Shown piece after piece: positions 49,796-60,952 of a stretch of DNA of 64,000 nucleotides (position 1 is the stretch's first letter; the number at the start of each line of letters is the position of its first letter). The translations under genes and the position numbers were made by a program. The stretch lies in assembly GCF_001606025.1 (NCBI RefSeq), contig NZ_CP014945.1:2914001-2978000 (forward strand), in the 5' to 3' direction. The notes below the pieces were generated by a model. It searched no databases, was not told the origin of the DNA, and was given only the letters and a program-made list of their open reading frames with translations. Origin of the DNA: Psychrobacter alimentarius. Lineage in GTDB: Bacteria; Pseudomonadota; Gammaproteobacteria; Pseudomonadales; Moraxellaceae.

Positions 49796-51529
49796 ATGCC
49801 TGTAGAAAATCACAATACCACTGAGCAGACAGATTCTGCCCCATCGCCAGCTACCATTCGTAGCTGGCGTTTTGGTGATCTGTCTGCTGCTGAACTGATA
49901 CCGCAATTACAAAAGCATTTGTTGGCACAAAATAACGAGGCACTTTGGCAACTGGTTTGGCTAGACAATGATGGTCAGCCAGTCATTGGGTTGTTACCGA
50001 AAACAAGCTGGGTGGTCACCCCCAATTTTGAAACCCTATCTGATCAGTTGTCTGTCACTTATCAAGTGACGAAACATTGCCGCGATGTTTGTATCAATAT
50101 TGATGATAGCGCTGCGATCAAAACTACGCAAATGAGTTATGCTAAGTGGCAGGATGAATTGATTGCCTACAGTCAAACCTATGAGAGCCTTAGCACTGAT
50201 ATAAAACAATCAGTTACCGTCAATCGAAAGCCAAATTATCATCATGGTCTGATAGGTTTTATTGGTTATGACATTGCCGCTTATGCATTAAGCCGAGTTG
50301 CTGCTATTCAACTGGCCGCGCAACCTTCTGCGGTATTGGGACACTATGATATTTATCTAATGCCAGCCGCACAAGATGTCACATCGGCTTGGACATTAAC
50401 TGTCCATCAAACGGACGATACTTCTGATATAAGTGATGAGCGTCAGCATAAAAATACGCTTATGACAGCCCTTACCTCTTATTTGGACGCTTTTGATAAA
50501 ACATTGTCTGACTCCAATAATTATATGGATCAAGCAACGCCTAAAACAGCCTTACAGCCTGTGCCTTTGGTCTTAAAGGCACAATGGGATAAACCCGATT
50601 ATCAAATGGCGTTTGACCAAACCCAAAACTATCTACAACAAGGCGATTGCTACCAAATCAATCTTACTCAAGCATGGCAAGGCAGCCTTACCTATCAGGG
50701 TAATTCTGGCAAATCTCTATCAAGTCTTATGGACCACTTACCCAATCTCCAACGGAATACTCACGCACCGTTTGCTGGATATTTAAACGTTCAGTACGGT
50801 TATCAAACGTATGCCGACCCCAACCATCTTAAACAAGCAGCCAACGTTATTGAGCAAAAAAACACTTTTGAATTATTGAGCTGTTCGCCAGAGTTATTTT
50901 TTACTTTTATCAAAGACCGCAAAACGGGCAAACATCATATACGCACCAAGCCTATCAAAGGGACAATGCCTCGAGGCATCACCCCTGAACAAGACAATGC
51001 TTATAAACAGCAACTGATCAATAGTGAAAAAGACCGTGCTGAAAATGTCATGATTGTTGACTTGCTGCGCAATGATTTGGGCAAATATGCCAAAATCGGT
51101 AGCGTAAAAGTACCACAACTATTTGCCATTGAAAGCTTTAGCAATGTCCATCATATGGTCAGTACCATCACCGCTGAACTTAAAGCGGACACTCATCCAT
51201 TGGCAGTATTATTTGGCAGTCTGCCTGCAGGCTCCATCACGGGCACACCCAAAAAACGGTCGGTTGAAATTATCTCTGAGCTAGAGGCTGCTCCGCGCGG
51301 CGCTTACTGCGGCACTATGGGTTATATGAATTTTGATGGTAGTGGTCAATGGAATGTCTTGATTCGTACCATTCAAGCCAATCATCCATTCGCTAATGGC
51401 ATAGAGCAACAAGGACATGTTAGTTTGTGGGCAGGTGGTGGTATTACGGTTGCTTCTGATTGTGAGGCGGAGTATCAAGAGTGCTTGGATAAAGTGGGCA
51501 ACTTGCTGTCAGTACTCGCTCAAAAATAA
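49796..51529 (+). CDS. pabB: aminodeoxychorismate synthase component I
   Basis: Converts chorismate with ammonia from PabA to 4-amino-4-deoxychorismate for folate. It has 577 residues, long because the N-terminal domain is extended. The chorismate-binding core shows GDCYQINLTQAW, LLSCSPELFF, KPIKGTMPRG, DRAENVMIVDLLRND and SITGTPKKRS. The Lys in PIKGT marks PabB; anthranilate synthase has PIAGT. There is no strong ribosome site, so coupling to fabB (3-bp gap) is likely. Confidence 0.92.
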   Translation: MPVENHNTTEQTDSAPSPATIRSWRFGDLSAAELIPQLQKHLLAQNNEALWQLVWLDNDGQPVIGLLPKTSWVVTPNFETLSDQLSVTYQVTKHCRDVCINIDDSAAIKTTQMSYAKWQDELIAYSQTYESLSTDIKQSVTVNRKPNYHHGLIGFIGYDIAAYALSRVAAIQLAAQPSAVLGHYDIYLMPAAQDVTSAWTLTVHQTDDTSDISDERQHKNTLMTALTSYLDAFDKTLSDSNNYMDQATPKTALQPVPLVLKAQWDKPDYQMAFDQTQNYLQQGDCYQINLTQAWQGSLTYQGNSGKSLSSLMDHLPNLQRNTHAPFAGYLNVQYGYQTYADPNHLKQAANVIEQKNTFELLSCSPELFFTFIKDRKTGKHHIRTKPIKGTMPRGITPEQDNAYKQQLINSEKDRAENVMIVDLLRNDLGKYAKIGSVKVPQLFAIESFSNVHHMVSTITAELKADTHPLAVLFGSLPAGSITGTPKKRSVEIISELEAAPRGAYCGTMGYMNFDGSGQWNVLIRTIQANHPFANGIEQQGHVSLWAGGGITVASDCEAEYQECLDKVGNLLSVLAQK

Positions 51530-51556
51530 AGCCTGCACAATTAATATTGGCAGGCT
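51522..51556 (-). terminator. terminator of the his/murA gene run
   Basis: The stem AGCCTGC (51530-51536) pairs with GCAGGCT (51550-51556) around a 13-nt AT-rich loop. On the minus strand it is followed by TTTATTTTT. It lies 60 bp after hisC and overlaps the pabB stop. Confidence 0.75.
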
Positions 51557-51615
51557 CTACAACTGGTACTCATCAACATCACGTACGTTTGGGCTATTAA
51601 TTATCAGACCAAATA

Positions 51616-52749
51616 TTAAATAGTAGCGATCTCAGCATCCGCTTCTAATGCTTTTAAAGCAGTGATCAAACGCTGGTTTTGCTCGGCCGTACCAACCGTA
51701 ATACGCAAATATTCATTGATACGTGGCTTATTGAAATGACGGACAATAATGCCCTGCTCACGTAAAGCACTAGCCACTGCACTCGCATTGCCACCTTTAG
51801 GACGAGCAAAAACAAAATTGGCATGGGATGGCAGCACGTTATAATCTAATGCCGTCAACTCAGCCGTTAGCGACTGGCGCAAATCGATGACTTGCTCACG
51901 CATTTGTGCAAAATAGTCGGCATCCAAGACACTGGCGGTAGCACCAGCTTGTGCCAATTTATCTAAAGGAAAACTGTTAAAGCTATTTTTCATGCGCGTC
52001 AATGCTTCGATTAATGAGGCATTACCAAAGGCCATGCCTACACGTAAGCCTGCAAGTGACCGTGACTTTGAAAAAGTTTGGGTGACAAGAATATTGTCAT
52101 ACTCATTAATAAGACTCACAGCTGATACCTGAGCGTCGACATCACCTTCTTTTATCTGAGCAAAATCAATATAAGCCTCATCAATCACGATTACGGCATT
52201 TGTGTGTTCGCTAGCAAGCTTGCGAATATCGGCGAGCGATAACAGTAGACCCGTGGGTGCATTGGGATTAGCGATGATAATGCCACTGCACGGCTGGCGA
52301 TACGCATCTGGGTCAATACTGAAATCTTCTTCCAAGGCAATTTGCACCAAATCCACACCAAAAGTCTGTGCATACACAGGATAAAAGCTATAGCTGATAT
52401 CAGGTGCCAATATAGGTCGCTCTTTTAAGAAAAAGCTTGCAAACACTAATGCCAAGACTTCGTCAGAGCCATTGCCGACGAATACTTGATTGGTATCAAG
52501 ATGGTATGTTTCTGCCAAGGCGCTACGTAAATCATCAGACTCTGGCGCTGGATATAAACGCAAGTCGCTTGCTTGCTGCTCCAAAACTTTGGCGATTGCC
52601 TCCCCTACTTTTGGTGAAGGCGGAAACGGGTTTTCATTGGTGTTTAATTTGCATAAATTGTCATGTTGCGGCTGCTCACCTGGAACATAAGGTGACAAGT
52701 TACGTGCTTTAGATGACCAAAGTCTGGTGTCTATCTTTAACTCACTCAT
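51616..52749 (-). CDS. hisC: histidinol-phosphate aminotransferase
   Basis: A PLP enzyme converting imidazole acetol phosphate to histidinol phosphate with glutamate. It has 377 residues of class I/II fold: KLNTNENPFPPSP, NPNAPTG (as ANPNAPTGLLL), DEAYIDF, and the PLP Lys in TFSKSRSLAGLRVG. It is last in hisG-hisD-hisC, 72 bp after hisD. Confidence 0.95.
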   Translation of the reverse strand: MSELKIDTRLWSSKARNLSPYVPGEQPQHDNLCKLNTNENPFPPSPKVGEAIAKVLEQQASDLRLYPAPESDDLRSALAETYHLDTNQVFVGNGSDEVLALVFASFFLKERPILAPDISYSFYPVYAQTFGVDLVQIALEEDFSIDPDAYRQPCSGIIIANPNAPTGLLLSLADIRKLASEHTNAVIVIDEAYIDFAQIKEGDVDAQVSAVSLINEYDNILVTQTFSKSRSLAGLRVGMAFGNASLIEALTRMKNSFNSFPLDKLAQAGATASVLDADYFAQMREQVIDLRQSLTAELTALDYNVLPSHANFVFARPKGGNASAVASALREQGIIVRHFNKPRINEYLRITVGTAEQNQRLITALKALEADAEIATI

Positions 52750-52821
52750 AAGTTATCCTACTATTCGCCACAAAAACCATTAAATATCAAAAGTAATTTT
52801 TAACATGCTTAGCTTATATTA

Positions 52822-54114
52822 TTAAGAACGATAACGCGCCGAGCGAGCATGGGCTTCCAAATCTTCGCGCTGGGCTAAAATATCTGCTGTCTTCGCTAAC
52901 GGCTTACTACCCGCTTCACTACAATAAATAAGAGAAGATTTTTTCTGAAAATCATAAACCCCTAAAGGAGAAGAAAAACGCGCGGTACCTGATGTGGGTA
53001 ACACATGGTTCGGCCCTGCGCAGTAATCGCCAATCGCTTCTGGCGTGTGACGACCCATAAAGATAGCGCCTGCATGGCGGATATCATGAAGTAGCGCATC
53101 CGGTTCGTCCACAGACAATTCCAAGTGCTCAGGCGCAACGCGATTAATCACTGCCATGCCCTCTGCCCGATCTTTGACCAAAATAAGTGCGCCACGGTTT
53201 TGTAAAGAGTCACGGGCGATATCTGCTTTTGGCAATTCAGCCAACGCTTTTTCTATCTCAGTTGCAACTGCTTTTAATTGCGCTTCGCTAGTGGTGACAA
53301 AGATGGCTTGTGCAATACGGTCATGTTCAGCCTGTGACAATAAATCCATGGCCAGCCAATCAGCGCGATCTTGCGTTTCGCCCTCTGCATAAACCAATAC
53401 CTCAGACGGCCCTGCAATCATATCGATACCGACTTGACCGAACACAGCACGTTTGGCTGCCGCCACATACTTGTTGCCAGGCCCTGTAATTTTGTCCACG
53501 GCTGGAATCGTCTCTGTCCCATAAGCTAATGCGGCAACGGCTTGGGCACCGCCAATGGTGAAGACGCGATCAACTTGCGCTAAATGAGCGGCTGCTAATA
53601 CCAAGGGATTTAAAATGCCTTTAGGCGCGGGTACCACCATGATAACCTCGCTGACGCCAGCAACCTTAGCAGGAATAGCATTCATAAGCACTGATGACGG
53701 ATAAGACGCTAGACCACCCGGTACATAAATACCGACGCGATCAAGCGGCGTGACTTTTTGACCCAATCGATTGCCCAGTTCATCCTCATACTGCCAAGTT
53801 TCTTGTACTTGACGTTCATGAAAGGTCTGTACCCTCGTGGCCGCCGTCGTCAGTGCCGTTTTGACTTCATCATCAAGGTTGGCAAAGGCGTCGGCAAGTG
53901 ACTCTTTGGACAGCTCCAACTCTTGTATGGTGGTTGCTGGATGCTGATCGAACTGCTGAGTCAATGCCAATAATACGCTGTCTCCATCATGACGTACTTG
54001 CGCAATGATATCATCAACCGTCTTTAATAAATTGGCATCATTGACCGTTTCAAAAGCAAGCAGCTGTGTCAATTGACTGTCGAAATCGGCGTCTTGAGTA
54101 CTGAGTTGGCGCAT
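52822..54114 (-). CDS. hisD: histidinol dehydrogenase
   Basis: The last two steps of histidine synthesis, histidinol to histidine, using NAD and zinc. It has 430 residues. [20 protein letters not shown] is seen in part as [34 protein letters not shown] and the catalytic His pair region RVAPEHLEL and [12 protein letters not shown] are all present. The start [11 protein letters not shown] is the first ATG of the frame. Confidence 0.96.
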   Translation of the reverse strand: MRQLSTQDADFDSQLTQLLAFETVNDANLLKTVDDIIAQVRHDGDSVLLALTQQFDQHPATTIQELELSKESLADAFANLDDEVKTALTTAATRVQTFHERQVQETWQYEDELGNRLGQKVTPLDRVGIYVPGGLASYPSSVLMNAIPAKVAGVSEVIMVVPAPKGILNPLVLAAAHLAQVDRVFTIGGAQAVAALAYGTETIPAVDKITGPGNKYVAAAKRAVFGQVGIDMIAGPSEVLVYAEGETQDRADWLAMDLLSQAEHDRIAQAIFVTTSEAQLKAVATEIEKALAELPKADIARDSLQNRGALILVKDRAEGMAVINRVAPEHLELSVDEPDALLHDIRHAGAIFMGRHTPEAIGDYCAGPNHVLPTSGTARFSSPLGVYDFQKKSSLIYCSEAGSKPLAKTADILAQREDLEAHARSARYRS

Positions 54115-54265
54115 GACTAAATCCTGTGTTTGAGCCTATTATATGACTATAAAAAATGAAATTTCAGGAAAAAATAGAAAGTAATAAGGGCGATTTACCC
54201 ATGTATTTATTATGATCTGACTCTGATTATACTGAGCTTTTATTTTCAGGCAAGTAAATACAACA

Positions 54266-54312
54266 AAACCAGTTTAGCACGCTATGTCTACCATAGAACG
54301 CCAAACTGGTTT
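54266..54312 (-). terminator. hairpin between hisG and hisD, possible attenuator
   Basis: The outer stem AAACCAGTTT (54266-54275) pairs with AAACTGGTTT (54303-54312), and the inner stem CTATG with CATAG. The T-run on the minus strand is only TTTT then GTTG, so termination may be partial, allowing some read-through into hisD. Confidence 0.55.
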
Positions 54313-54359
54313 AAAAATTTGTATAACAACGCTTTGTATTATCAATGGTTACCACTGAC

Positions 54360-55055
54360 TCATGAAGCGTTAGCAATACTGTTTTTAAAGCTATCTAAAA
54401 TTGGTTCAAGTAACGCAAATTTACGCTTATAACTGACTTGATTGACGATCAGGCGTGAAGAGACATCGCAGATATGGTCTCGTGCTTCAAGACCGTTCGC
54501 GCGCAACGTATTGCCAGTGTCAACCACATCGACAATTAAATCACCTAATCCAACTAATGGCGCAAGTTCCATAGAGCCATAAAGCTTAATCACGTCCACT
54601 TGCTGACCTTGGCTCGCAAAATACGCGCGCGCCACATTGACGTATTTGGTGGCAATACGCAAACGACGATTGGGCAATGGCGCATCTTTGACACCAGCGG
54701 TCATCAGCTTACATTGAGCAATCTGCAAATCTAATAACTCATAAACATGATTGGCACCATGCTCTAGCAATACATCTTTACCTGCCACACCAAAATCAGC
54801 CGCCCCATGCTCTACATAAGTGGGTACATCACTTGCACGTAAAATCAATACACGCACATTGGGATTGGAGGTCGGAAAGATAAGTTTGCGCGAGGCCTCA
54901 GGGTCTTCTAGCAAATCAACGCCAGCCGCACGTAGCAGTGGCATCGTCTCTTCTAAAATACGGCCCTTAGATAAGGCCAACGTTAACCCAGAAAACGTAT
55001 CATTTACTTCGTTTAATAAACCACTGGCAGGTATTGGTTTTGTTGCTTCAGTCAT
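54360..55055 (-). CDS. hisG: ATP phosphoribosyltransferase, short form
   Basis: First, committed step of histidine synthesis (ATP plus PRPP). 231 residues lacking the C-terminal regulatory domain, i.e. the HisGS form that needs HisZ as partner. Motifs are [24 protein letters not shown] and the PRPP loop [15 protein letters not shown]. No hisZ is in the window. It follows murA by 115 bp, the order known from other Pseudomonadales. Confidence 0.95.
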   Translation of the reverse strand: MTEATKPIPASGLLNEVNDTFSGLTLALSKGRILEETMPLLRAAGVDLLEDPEASRKLIFPTSNPNVRVLILRASDVPTYVEHGAADFGVAGKDVLLEHGANHVYELLDLQIAQCKLMTAGVKDAPLPNRRLRIATKYVNVARAYFASQGQQVDVIKLYGSMELAPLVGLGDLIVDVVDTGNTLRANGLEARDHICDVSSRLIVNQVSYKRKFALLEPILDSFKNSIANAS

Positions 55056-55170
55056 AATGGCATCATGTCCATATATAGTGATTGTCCCCGCTGACCGAGG
55101 ACTGCTAATTTTTTAATGATAAAAACATATAGTGGCAATAAATATCAAATGCCTAATCGATTTATAAATA

Positions 55171-56451
<1,281 letters not shown>

Positions 56452-56544
56452 CTAGCGATGAGTATAACAATAATGAAAAACAAACCCTTTATGACCAACT
56501 ACTTAGATAGCTGATCTAAAAAGTTTGAAACGATAAGTGGCGAT

Positions 56545-56796
56545 TTAGCCTTTTGATTGAACATCCCACTCTGCAGGGGTTAATGCTTGGATATTGAGTG
56601 CGTGAATATCGCCACTCGCAATTTTGTCGTTGACCAACGCATAAACCGCTTGCTGACGCTGTACGGTACGTTTGCCTTCAAAACTGGCATCAACGACGCG
56701 TACATCAAACTTATTACCTTGGTTGGCAGCCTGAATAAAAGCGTCTGGGAAATGAATCTGTAAAAATGCAATCAGATCGTCAGCGTTCATGCTCAT
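56545..56796 (-). CDS. BolA-family protein (IbaG-like)
   Basis: 83 residues. BolA proteins pair with monothiol glutaredoxins in Fe-S trafficking. The family signature is seen as FDVRVVDASFEGKRTVQRQQAVY, split here as VVDASFEGK and VQRQQAVYALV, and the conserved His in SGDIHALNIQALTP. The location upstream of murA is that of ibaG (yrbA) in enteric bacteria, so this is the short IbaG type. Confidence 0.88.
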   Translation of the reverse strand: MSMNADDLIAFLQIHFPDAFIQAANQGNKFDVRVVDASFEGKRTVQRQQAVYALVNDKIASGDIHALNIQALTPAEWDVQSKG

Positions 56797-56975
56797 AGAA
56801 TATTCTGCCTTAAATTAGAATAGAGTATAGATTTAAAATAGTCGCCATTATAACAAGAGTTTGCATATCTTACAGTACTGTCTTGTGCAGCGATATAGGT
56901 AGTAACAGTCGCGTGTAAGGCCAGCAAAATTTCCGTTACTGATATTTAGGTAAGCCACTTAATAGGAATTGACTA

Positions 56976-57917
56976 TTACAGCCTCTTATCCAAATACGCT
57001 AACACCTGCGCTCGCACATCATTAACCCAGCGTAATGGCGGCGCCATCGCACCGATACTGGTGGCATGACTTGCTCCTTTGATTACGCCATTATCGACTG
57101 TGACGCCAGCTGCTTTTAGTGCTTCCGTCATTTTAATGGCATTGGTATCATAAACAACTTTGTCTTTTTCAGCCGTTAGCAACAAATACGGTGGCTGCTT
57201 ACCTTTAATTTGACGATCTGGCATTACCTGATCTGGTGTTGCGTTAGGGCCAAAGGCGGTTGCACTATCAAATTTACGGAAGTCATAACTATAAGGGCCA
57301 GCAATGCCAATCACAGCGCTAATATCTGTGGGCTTCATGCCGTATGGTGCTAAAAAATCCTCATTGGCAATGGCGGCGACAGCATTGAAGGCGCCTGCTG
57401 AATGCCCTATTACTGCCAACCGATCAGGATCTGCGTAAAAGCTATTGGCATTGTTATGGCTCCATGCAATTGCTTGAGCGGTGTCTTTCACATAATCAGG
57501 GTACACATGGCTAGGCGCTTTACGGTAATTGATGACAGCCGTAACATAACCTGCTTGCGCCAAACTCTGTCCAACAAAAGCATATTCTTCTTTGCTACCA
57601 TTTTCCCACGAGCCACCATGGACGAAAACCACCATTGGATAAGTCTGAGTAATGGCACTTTCCGCTTTCATTGCTTGCACCAACGGTTTCGGATAATAGA
57701 TATCCAAATCCTGTAAGGGTTCATCACCATACAAGATGTCTTTACTTACCCCAACACCACCATTGGTCGTGATACCGTTGACAACAGCAAGTGCCGATAA
57801 AGCTTGGGCTTGTTGCGTTGCTAAAACAACGCCGCCTATCGCGAACGCCGCTGTAATACCAGCCTTTGTGATTGTACGTGTTTTAATCTTCGATGTAATT
57901 TCATTTACGCCATTCAT
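56976..57917 (-). CDS. exported alpha/beta hydrolase, carboxylesterase-like
   Basis: About 313 residues with a signal-like N-terminus (KIKTRTITKAGITAAFAIG to TQQAQA). The esterase fold has the oxyanion loop FVHGGSWENGSK, the nucleophile GHSAGAFNA, acid LTAEKDKVVYD and His in GASHATSIG. It resembles small bacterial esterases near the hormone-sensitive lipase/feruloyl esterase group; the substrate is unknown. The start is uncertain: ATGs at 57917 and 57932 and a GTG at 57971 are all in frame, and only the first has a purine-rich site upstream. Monocistronic by spacing. Confidence 0.78.
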   Translation of the reverse strand: MNGVNEITSKIKTRTITKAGITAAFAIGGVVLATQQAQALSALAVVNGITTNGGVGVSKDILYGDEPLQDLDIYYPKPLVQAMKAESAITQTYPMVVFVHGGSWENGSKEEYAFVGQSLAQAGYVTAVINYRKAPSHVYPDYVKDTAQAIAWSHNNANSFYADPDRLAVIGHSAGAFNAVAAIANEDFLAPYGMKPTDISAVIGIAGPYSYDFRKFDSATAFGPNATPDQVMPDRQIKGKQPPYLLLTAEKDKVVYDTNAIKMTEALKAAGVTVDNGVIKGASHATSIGAMAPPLRWVNDVRAQVLAYLDKRL

Positions 57918-58185
57918 AACCAGTGTTTCCATTATATGTATGTAACTAATGATTGGCAGAGCGATGGTCACGTATTATTTTGTTCTATTTGATTTGAACC
58001 ATGTCATCTACTTTTACCATACGTATTTTACGTTCTGACTGACGTTTTATCGTGTTTTTACTGTTATCCGTGTTTAGTGTTATTGTCAGTAAAAGATTGA
58101 TAATACTGATTAAAAAACCTCTCAAAAACAATATTGCTCTAGATCTGATAACAAACAACAGGGTAACAAATGAGGTGGCAATAAA

Positions 58186-58226
58186 TCAAAAAACCGTCAT
58201 GGCCGATTTTGACATCATGACAGTTT
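58186..58226 (-). terminator. terminator of dolP
   Basis: An 11-bp stem (58191-58201 with 58216-58226; one G-U pair on the minus strand) has a 14-nt loop and a T-run. It lies about 35 bp after the dolP stop. Confidence 0.82.
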
Positions 58227-58261
58227 TGTATCAATGACCCATTTTCGCCAGTGACTGGATT

Positions 58262-59101
58262 TTATTGATTCTGATAAAGGTCGATATATTCGCTTGATGA
58301 CGACTGATCGACTCTCGCCCCTTCCTCTGTAACAATGATTGGCGTTGCAGTGCTTGCAGTGCTCGTGGTTTCTGGCACGGCACTATTATCCACATTCGAT
58401 ACAGCCGATCTTTCTGCCACTGGCGCAGGATTGGCCAAATTGTCTTCATACATAATATCGTCTTCGCTTATCTTGACTCCTCTATCATCCACGACCGTTG
58501 TCAATAGTACCAACTCCGTTACACCAACCGTGCTATTGGCAATATCAATCAAGTGACTTTGCTGAGTGGGTGTCACACGCCCCATAATATAAACCACACC
58601 AGCGTTGGTTACCGCTTTAACTTGGGAGGCTTTCACACCATCACTGGAGGCCACTTTTGCCATTAATTTTGAGGTAATATAACCATCGTGGACTGTTGAG
58701 CTGTAACCTTTTGAGGCACTAACGTCCAACTCATTATAAACACGGCGTACATCTGGCATAGAGCTGACGACTTTTTCTACTTCTTCTTTGATCGCCTGAG
58801 TGGGTACTTCACCTGTTAATAATACCTCACTATTGAAGCTATCAATGCCCATGCGACTGGTTTGCTGTAGATCTTCTTTTAGACCGTACACGTTGATTTT
58901 GACCGTATGTTCGATACTACGATCTAGCAGACGCTGCGGTATGGTACGCTCCGTCATCGGTACACCATACGTACCTTCAGTACTGTTGGTTAGATAGTTG
59001 GTAGTACAGCCAGTACTAATCACAGTAGCCACTAGCATAACGCCTATCGCAGTACGACGTGATGAACCAAAAATAGCAGGGCGCAAATGCATCCGTCTCA
59101 T
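58262..59101 (-). CDS. dolP: outer-membrane BON-domain lipoprotein, DolP (YraP) type
   Basis: 279 residues. The lipobox STGC lies at about residue 32, followed by two BON domains (about 63-130, ending VRRVYNELDV, and about 145-205, VVYIMGRVTPTQQ). DolP maintains outer-membrane integrity and supports BAM in relatives. The C-terminal 70 residues are a Ser/Thr/Ala-rich tail not found in E. coli DolP. Neighbours yraN and rsmI match the rsmI-yraN-diaA-dolP cluster of enteric bacteria, here without diaA. Confidence 0.82.
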   Translation of the reverse strand: MRRMHLRPAIFGSSRRTAIGVMLVATVISTGCTTNYLTNSTEGTYGVPMTERTIPQRLLDRSIEHTVKINVYGLKEDLQQTSRMGIDSFNSEVLLTGEVPTQAIKEEVEKVVSSMPDVRRVYNELDVSASKGYSSTVHDGYITSKLMAKVASSDGVKASQVKAVTNAGVVYIMGRVTPTQQSHLIDIANSTVGVTELVLLTTVVDDRGVKISEDDIMYEDNLANPAPVAERSAVSNVDNSAVPETTSTASTATPIIVTEEGARVDQSSSSEYIDLYQNQ

Positions 59102-59259
59102 GATTTACCTCTTAGAGCAGGGTTGTGAGAATTGTAGAGAATCAATTAAGCGAGTAAGAATTCACTTATCGCGTTAACTCAGCTACTTTACTGAATTTTT
59201 ATTCATGGCGGTTAGGTTTTTAGTAACGGTGACTGACGGTCAGGCCGATTTTATCTTTT

Positions 59260-59287
59260 AAAAAAAGTGATAGTATTCCCCTATCAC
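59260..59287 (-). terminator. terminator overlapping the yraN stop codon
   Basis: On the minus strand GTGATAG (59287-59281), a 7-nt loop, CTATCAC (59273-59267) and T-run. The yraN TGA stop is inside the first arm. Confidence 0.8.
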
Positions 59288-59733
59288 CATGCGCTTGCGA
59301 CAAAAGCCCCTTGCAACCACTCAGGTTGATTGTCCACCAATTGTCCTTTGGACGACATTTTAGTTGACGTATTATAAGCAATTACATCAAACCGGCAGTC
59401 ATACTGCGCATACTCGGGATGCTGCTGCAAAAAATATTTGGCCGTTTTAATCACTTTGCGCTGTTTGCTGGCAGTGATACTGAGCGCGGCATCACCAAAA
59501 CCTGAACGTTTACGCTGGCGCACTTCAATGAATACCACTGTGGGCCATGCTGGGCCTGTCTCAAGCATCACCAAGTCTAATTCGCCCACTTTTGGCTGTT
59601 GCCAATTTTGGGCAATCAAGCACAGTCCTTGCGCCTGCAAAAACGCACACGCCTGCTGTTCAAACTGGCCACCTTGACGTTGTTTTGGTGACGTTAAAAT
59701 CAAGGTGCTACAGGAGGGCTTGTGGTTTGCCAT
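59284..59733 (-). CDS. yraN: YraN family (UPF0102) endonuclease-like protein
   Basis: 149 residues with a restriction-endonuclease-like fold: GGQFEQQACAFL, NWQQPKVGELDLV (the usual GExDL), VVFIEVRQR (ExK variant with Arg), FGDAALSITASKQRK and CRFDVIAY. Cellular function is unsettled. The start MANHKPSC is nearest to the family's; two further in-frame ATGs (59757, 59781) lie upstream and none has a good ribosome site. It diverges from rsmI across about 200 bp. Confidence 0.85.
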   Translation of the reverse strand: MANHKPSCSTLILTSPKQRQGGQFEQQACAFLQAQGLCLIAQNWQQPKVGELDLVMLETGPAWPTVVFIEVRQRKRSGFGDAALSITASKQRKVIKTAKYFLQQHPEYAQYDCRFDVIAYNTSTKMSSKGQLVDNQPEWLQGAFVASAW

Positions 59734-59941
59734 AATGGTTGTGGGTCTAATCAACATTTCAGAATTATCATAGCACAACATGCTAAACTAACCACTTTTG
59801 CGCCATCTGTATCTACTTACGTTAGCCATGACTATTGTATTATTTGCTCATTCATTATTTTATTGAGACAAAAAACCCATGCTAACCATAGATTTAACGG
59901 TGCCTACTATTTTTAATATTTTTTAATCATTCGAGGTTTTC

Positions 59942-60877
59942 ATGTCTACCCCTACTGCGATGCCAGCTTGTCTCTATATTGTTGCCACGCCGATTGGTAA
60001 TCTTACTGACATGACACCGCATGCAATCGATATTTTAAAACAAGTGGCTATTATTGCCTGCGAAGACACCCGCACTTCAGGCAAGCTCTTGTCACATTTT
60101 GGTATTGATACCCGAGGCAGTAAAGCGGACGATACCGAGTCAGTGAGTCCTGATGCCGATGCTGATACTGGCGTAAAACAAAAAGGACATCACAAGCTTT
60201 GGGCCTATCATGAACACAATAGCGCCATTCAAACCCCTAAAATTATTGAGATGATCCAGCAAGGTCACTCAGTTGCTTTGATCAGCGATGCAGGCACGCC
60301 TTTGGTGAGCGATCCAGGGTATCAACTGGTACAAGCAGCGCACGCGGCAAAGGTGATGGTATCACCGATTGTTGGTGCTTCTGCTGCCATTGCCGCATTG
60401 TCAGTGGCAGGGCTGCCGTCTGACCGTTTTAGCTTCATTGGTTTTTTACCTGCAAAAACACATGGTCGCCAAAAGCAGCTTAATGCGTTGCAGACCCGTA
60501 CCGAAACCTTGATATTTTATGAAGCACCGCACCGTATCATTGCCAGTTTGGAAGACATGAAAGCTGTATTTGGTGCAGATCGTGAGGTGACTTTTTGCCG
60601 TGAGTTGACTAAGACGTTCGAAACGGTTCGTAAAAGCACACTTGGCGACTTGGTTGAGTTTGTAAAAGCTGATGACAATCAGCAGCGCGGTGAAATCGTG
60701 GTGGTAGTGGCTGGCATGAATGTCGCGCAAGATACCGATGATATCAGTGTTCATGATAAGTTATTAGAGCGTCTGTTAGAAGACTTGTCGGTTAAAAAGG
60801 CGGCGGCATTGGCAGCTGACATCACAGGTGTCAAAAAAAATGCCCTGTATCAGCGTCTGCTTGAAATCCAAGCTTAG
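59942..60877 (+). CDS. rsmI: 16S rRNA (cytidine-1402-2'-O)-methyltransferase
   Basis: A SAM-dependent tetrapyrrole-methylase fold enzyme that 2'-O-methylates C1402 in the decoding centre. It has 311 residues. Motifs are LYIVATPIGNLTDMT, CEDTRTSGKLL, LISDAGTPLVSDPGY and APHRI. Residues about 57-84 are an acidic insertion (SKADDTESVSPDADAD) where E. coli RsmI has a tight loop. GAGG lies 5 nt before the ATG. Confidence 0.94.
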   Translation: MSTPTAMPACLYIVATPIGNLTDMTPHAIDILKQVAIIACEDTRTSGKLLSHFGIDTRGSKADDTESVSPDADADTGVKQKGHHKLWAYHEHNSAIQTPKIIEMIQQGHSVALISDAGTPLVSDPGYQLVQAAHAAKVMVSPIVGASAAIAALSVAGLPSDRFSFIGFLPAKTHGRQKQLNALQTRTETLIFYEAPHRIIASLEDMKAVFGADREVTFCRELTKTFETVRKSTLGDLVEFVKADDNQQRGEIVVVVAGMNVAQDTDDISVHDKLLERLLEDLSVKKAAALAADITGVKKNALYQRLLEIQA

Positions 60878-60952
60878 TACGGTGATGCACCACACTGCTC
60901 ACAATAAAATGTAAAAAATGGGATATATAAATTCATTGAAAAGGGGTAAGCA

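Noticed and set aside
59734..59941. Possible RNase P RNA gene between yraN and rsmI
   Set aside because: Some Pseudomonadales carry rnpB near rsmI, but this spacer is about 200 bp and shows no rnpB-like conserved helices.
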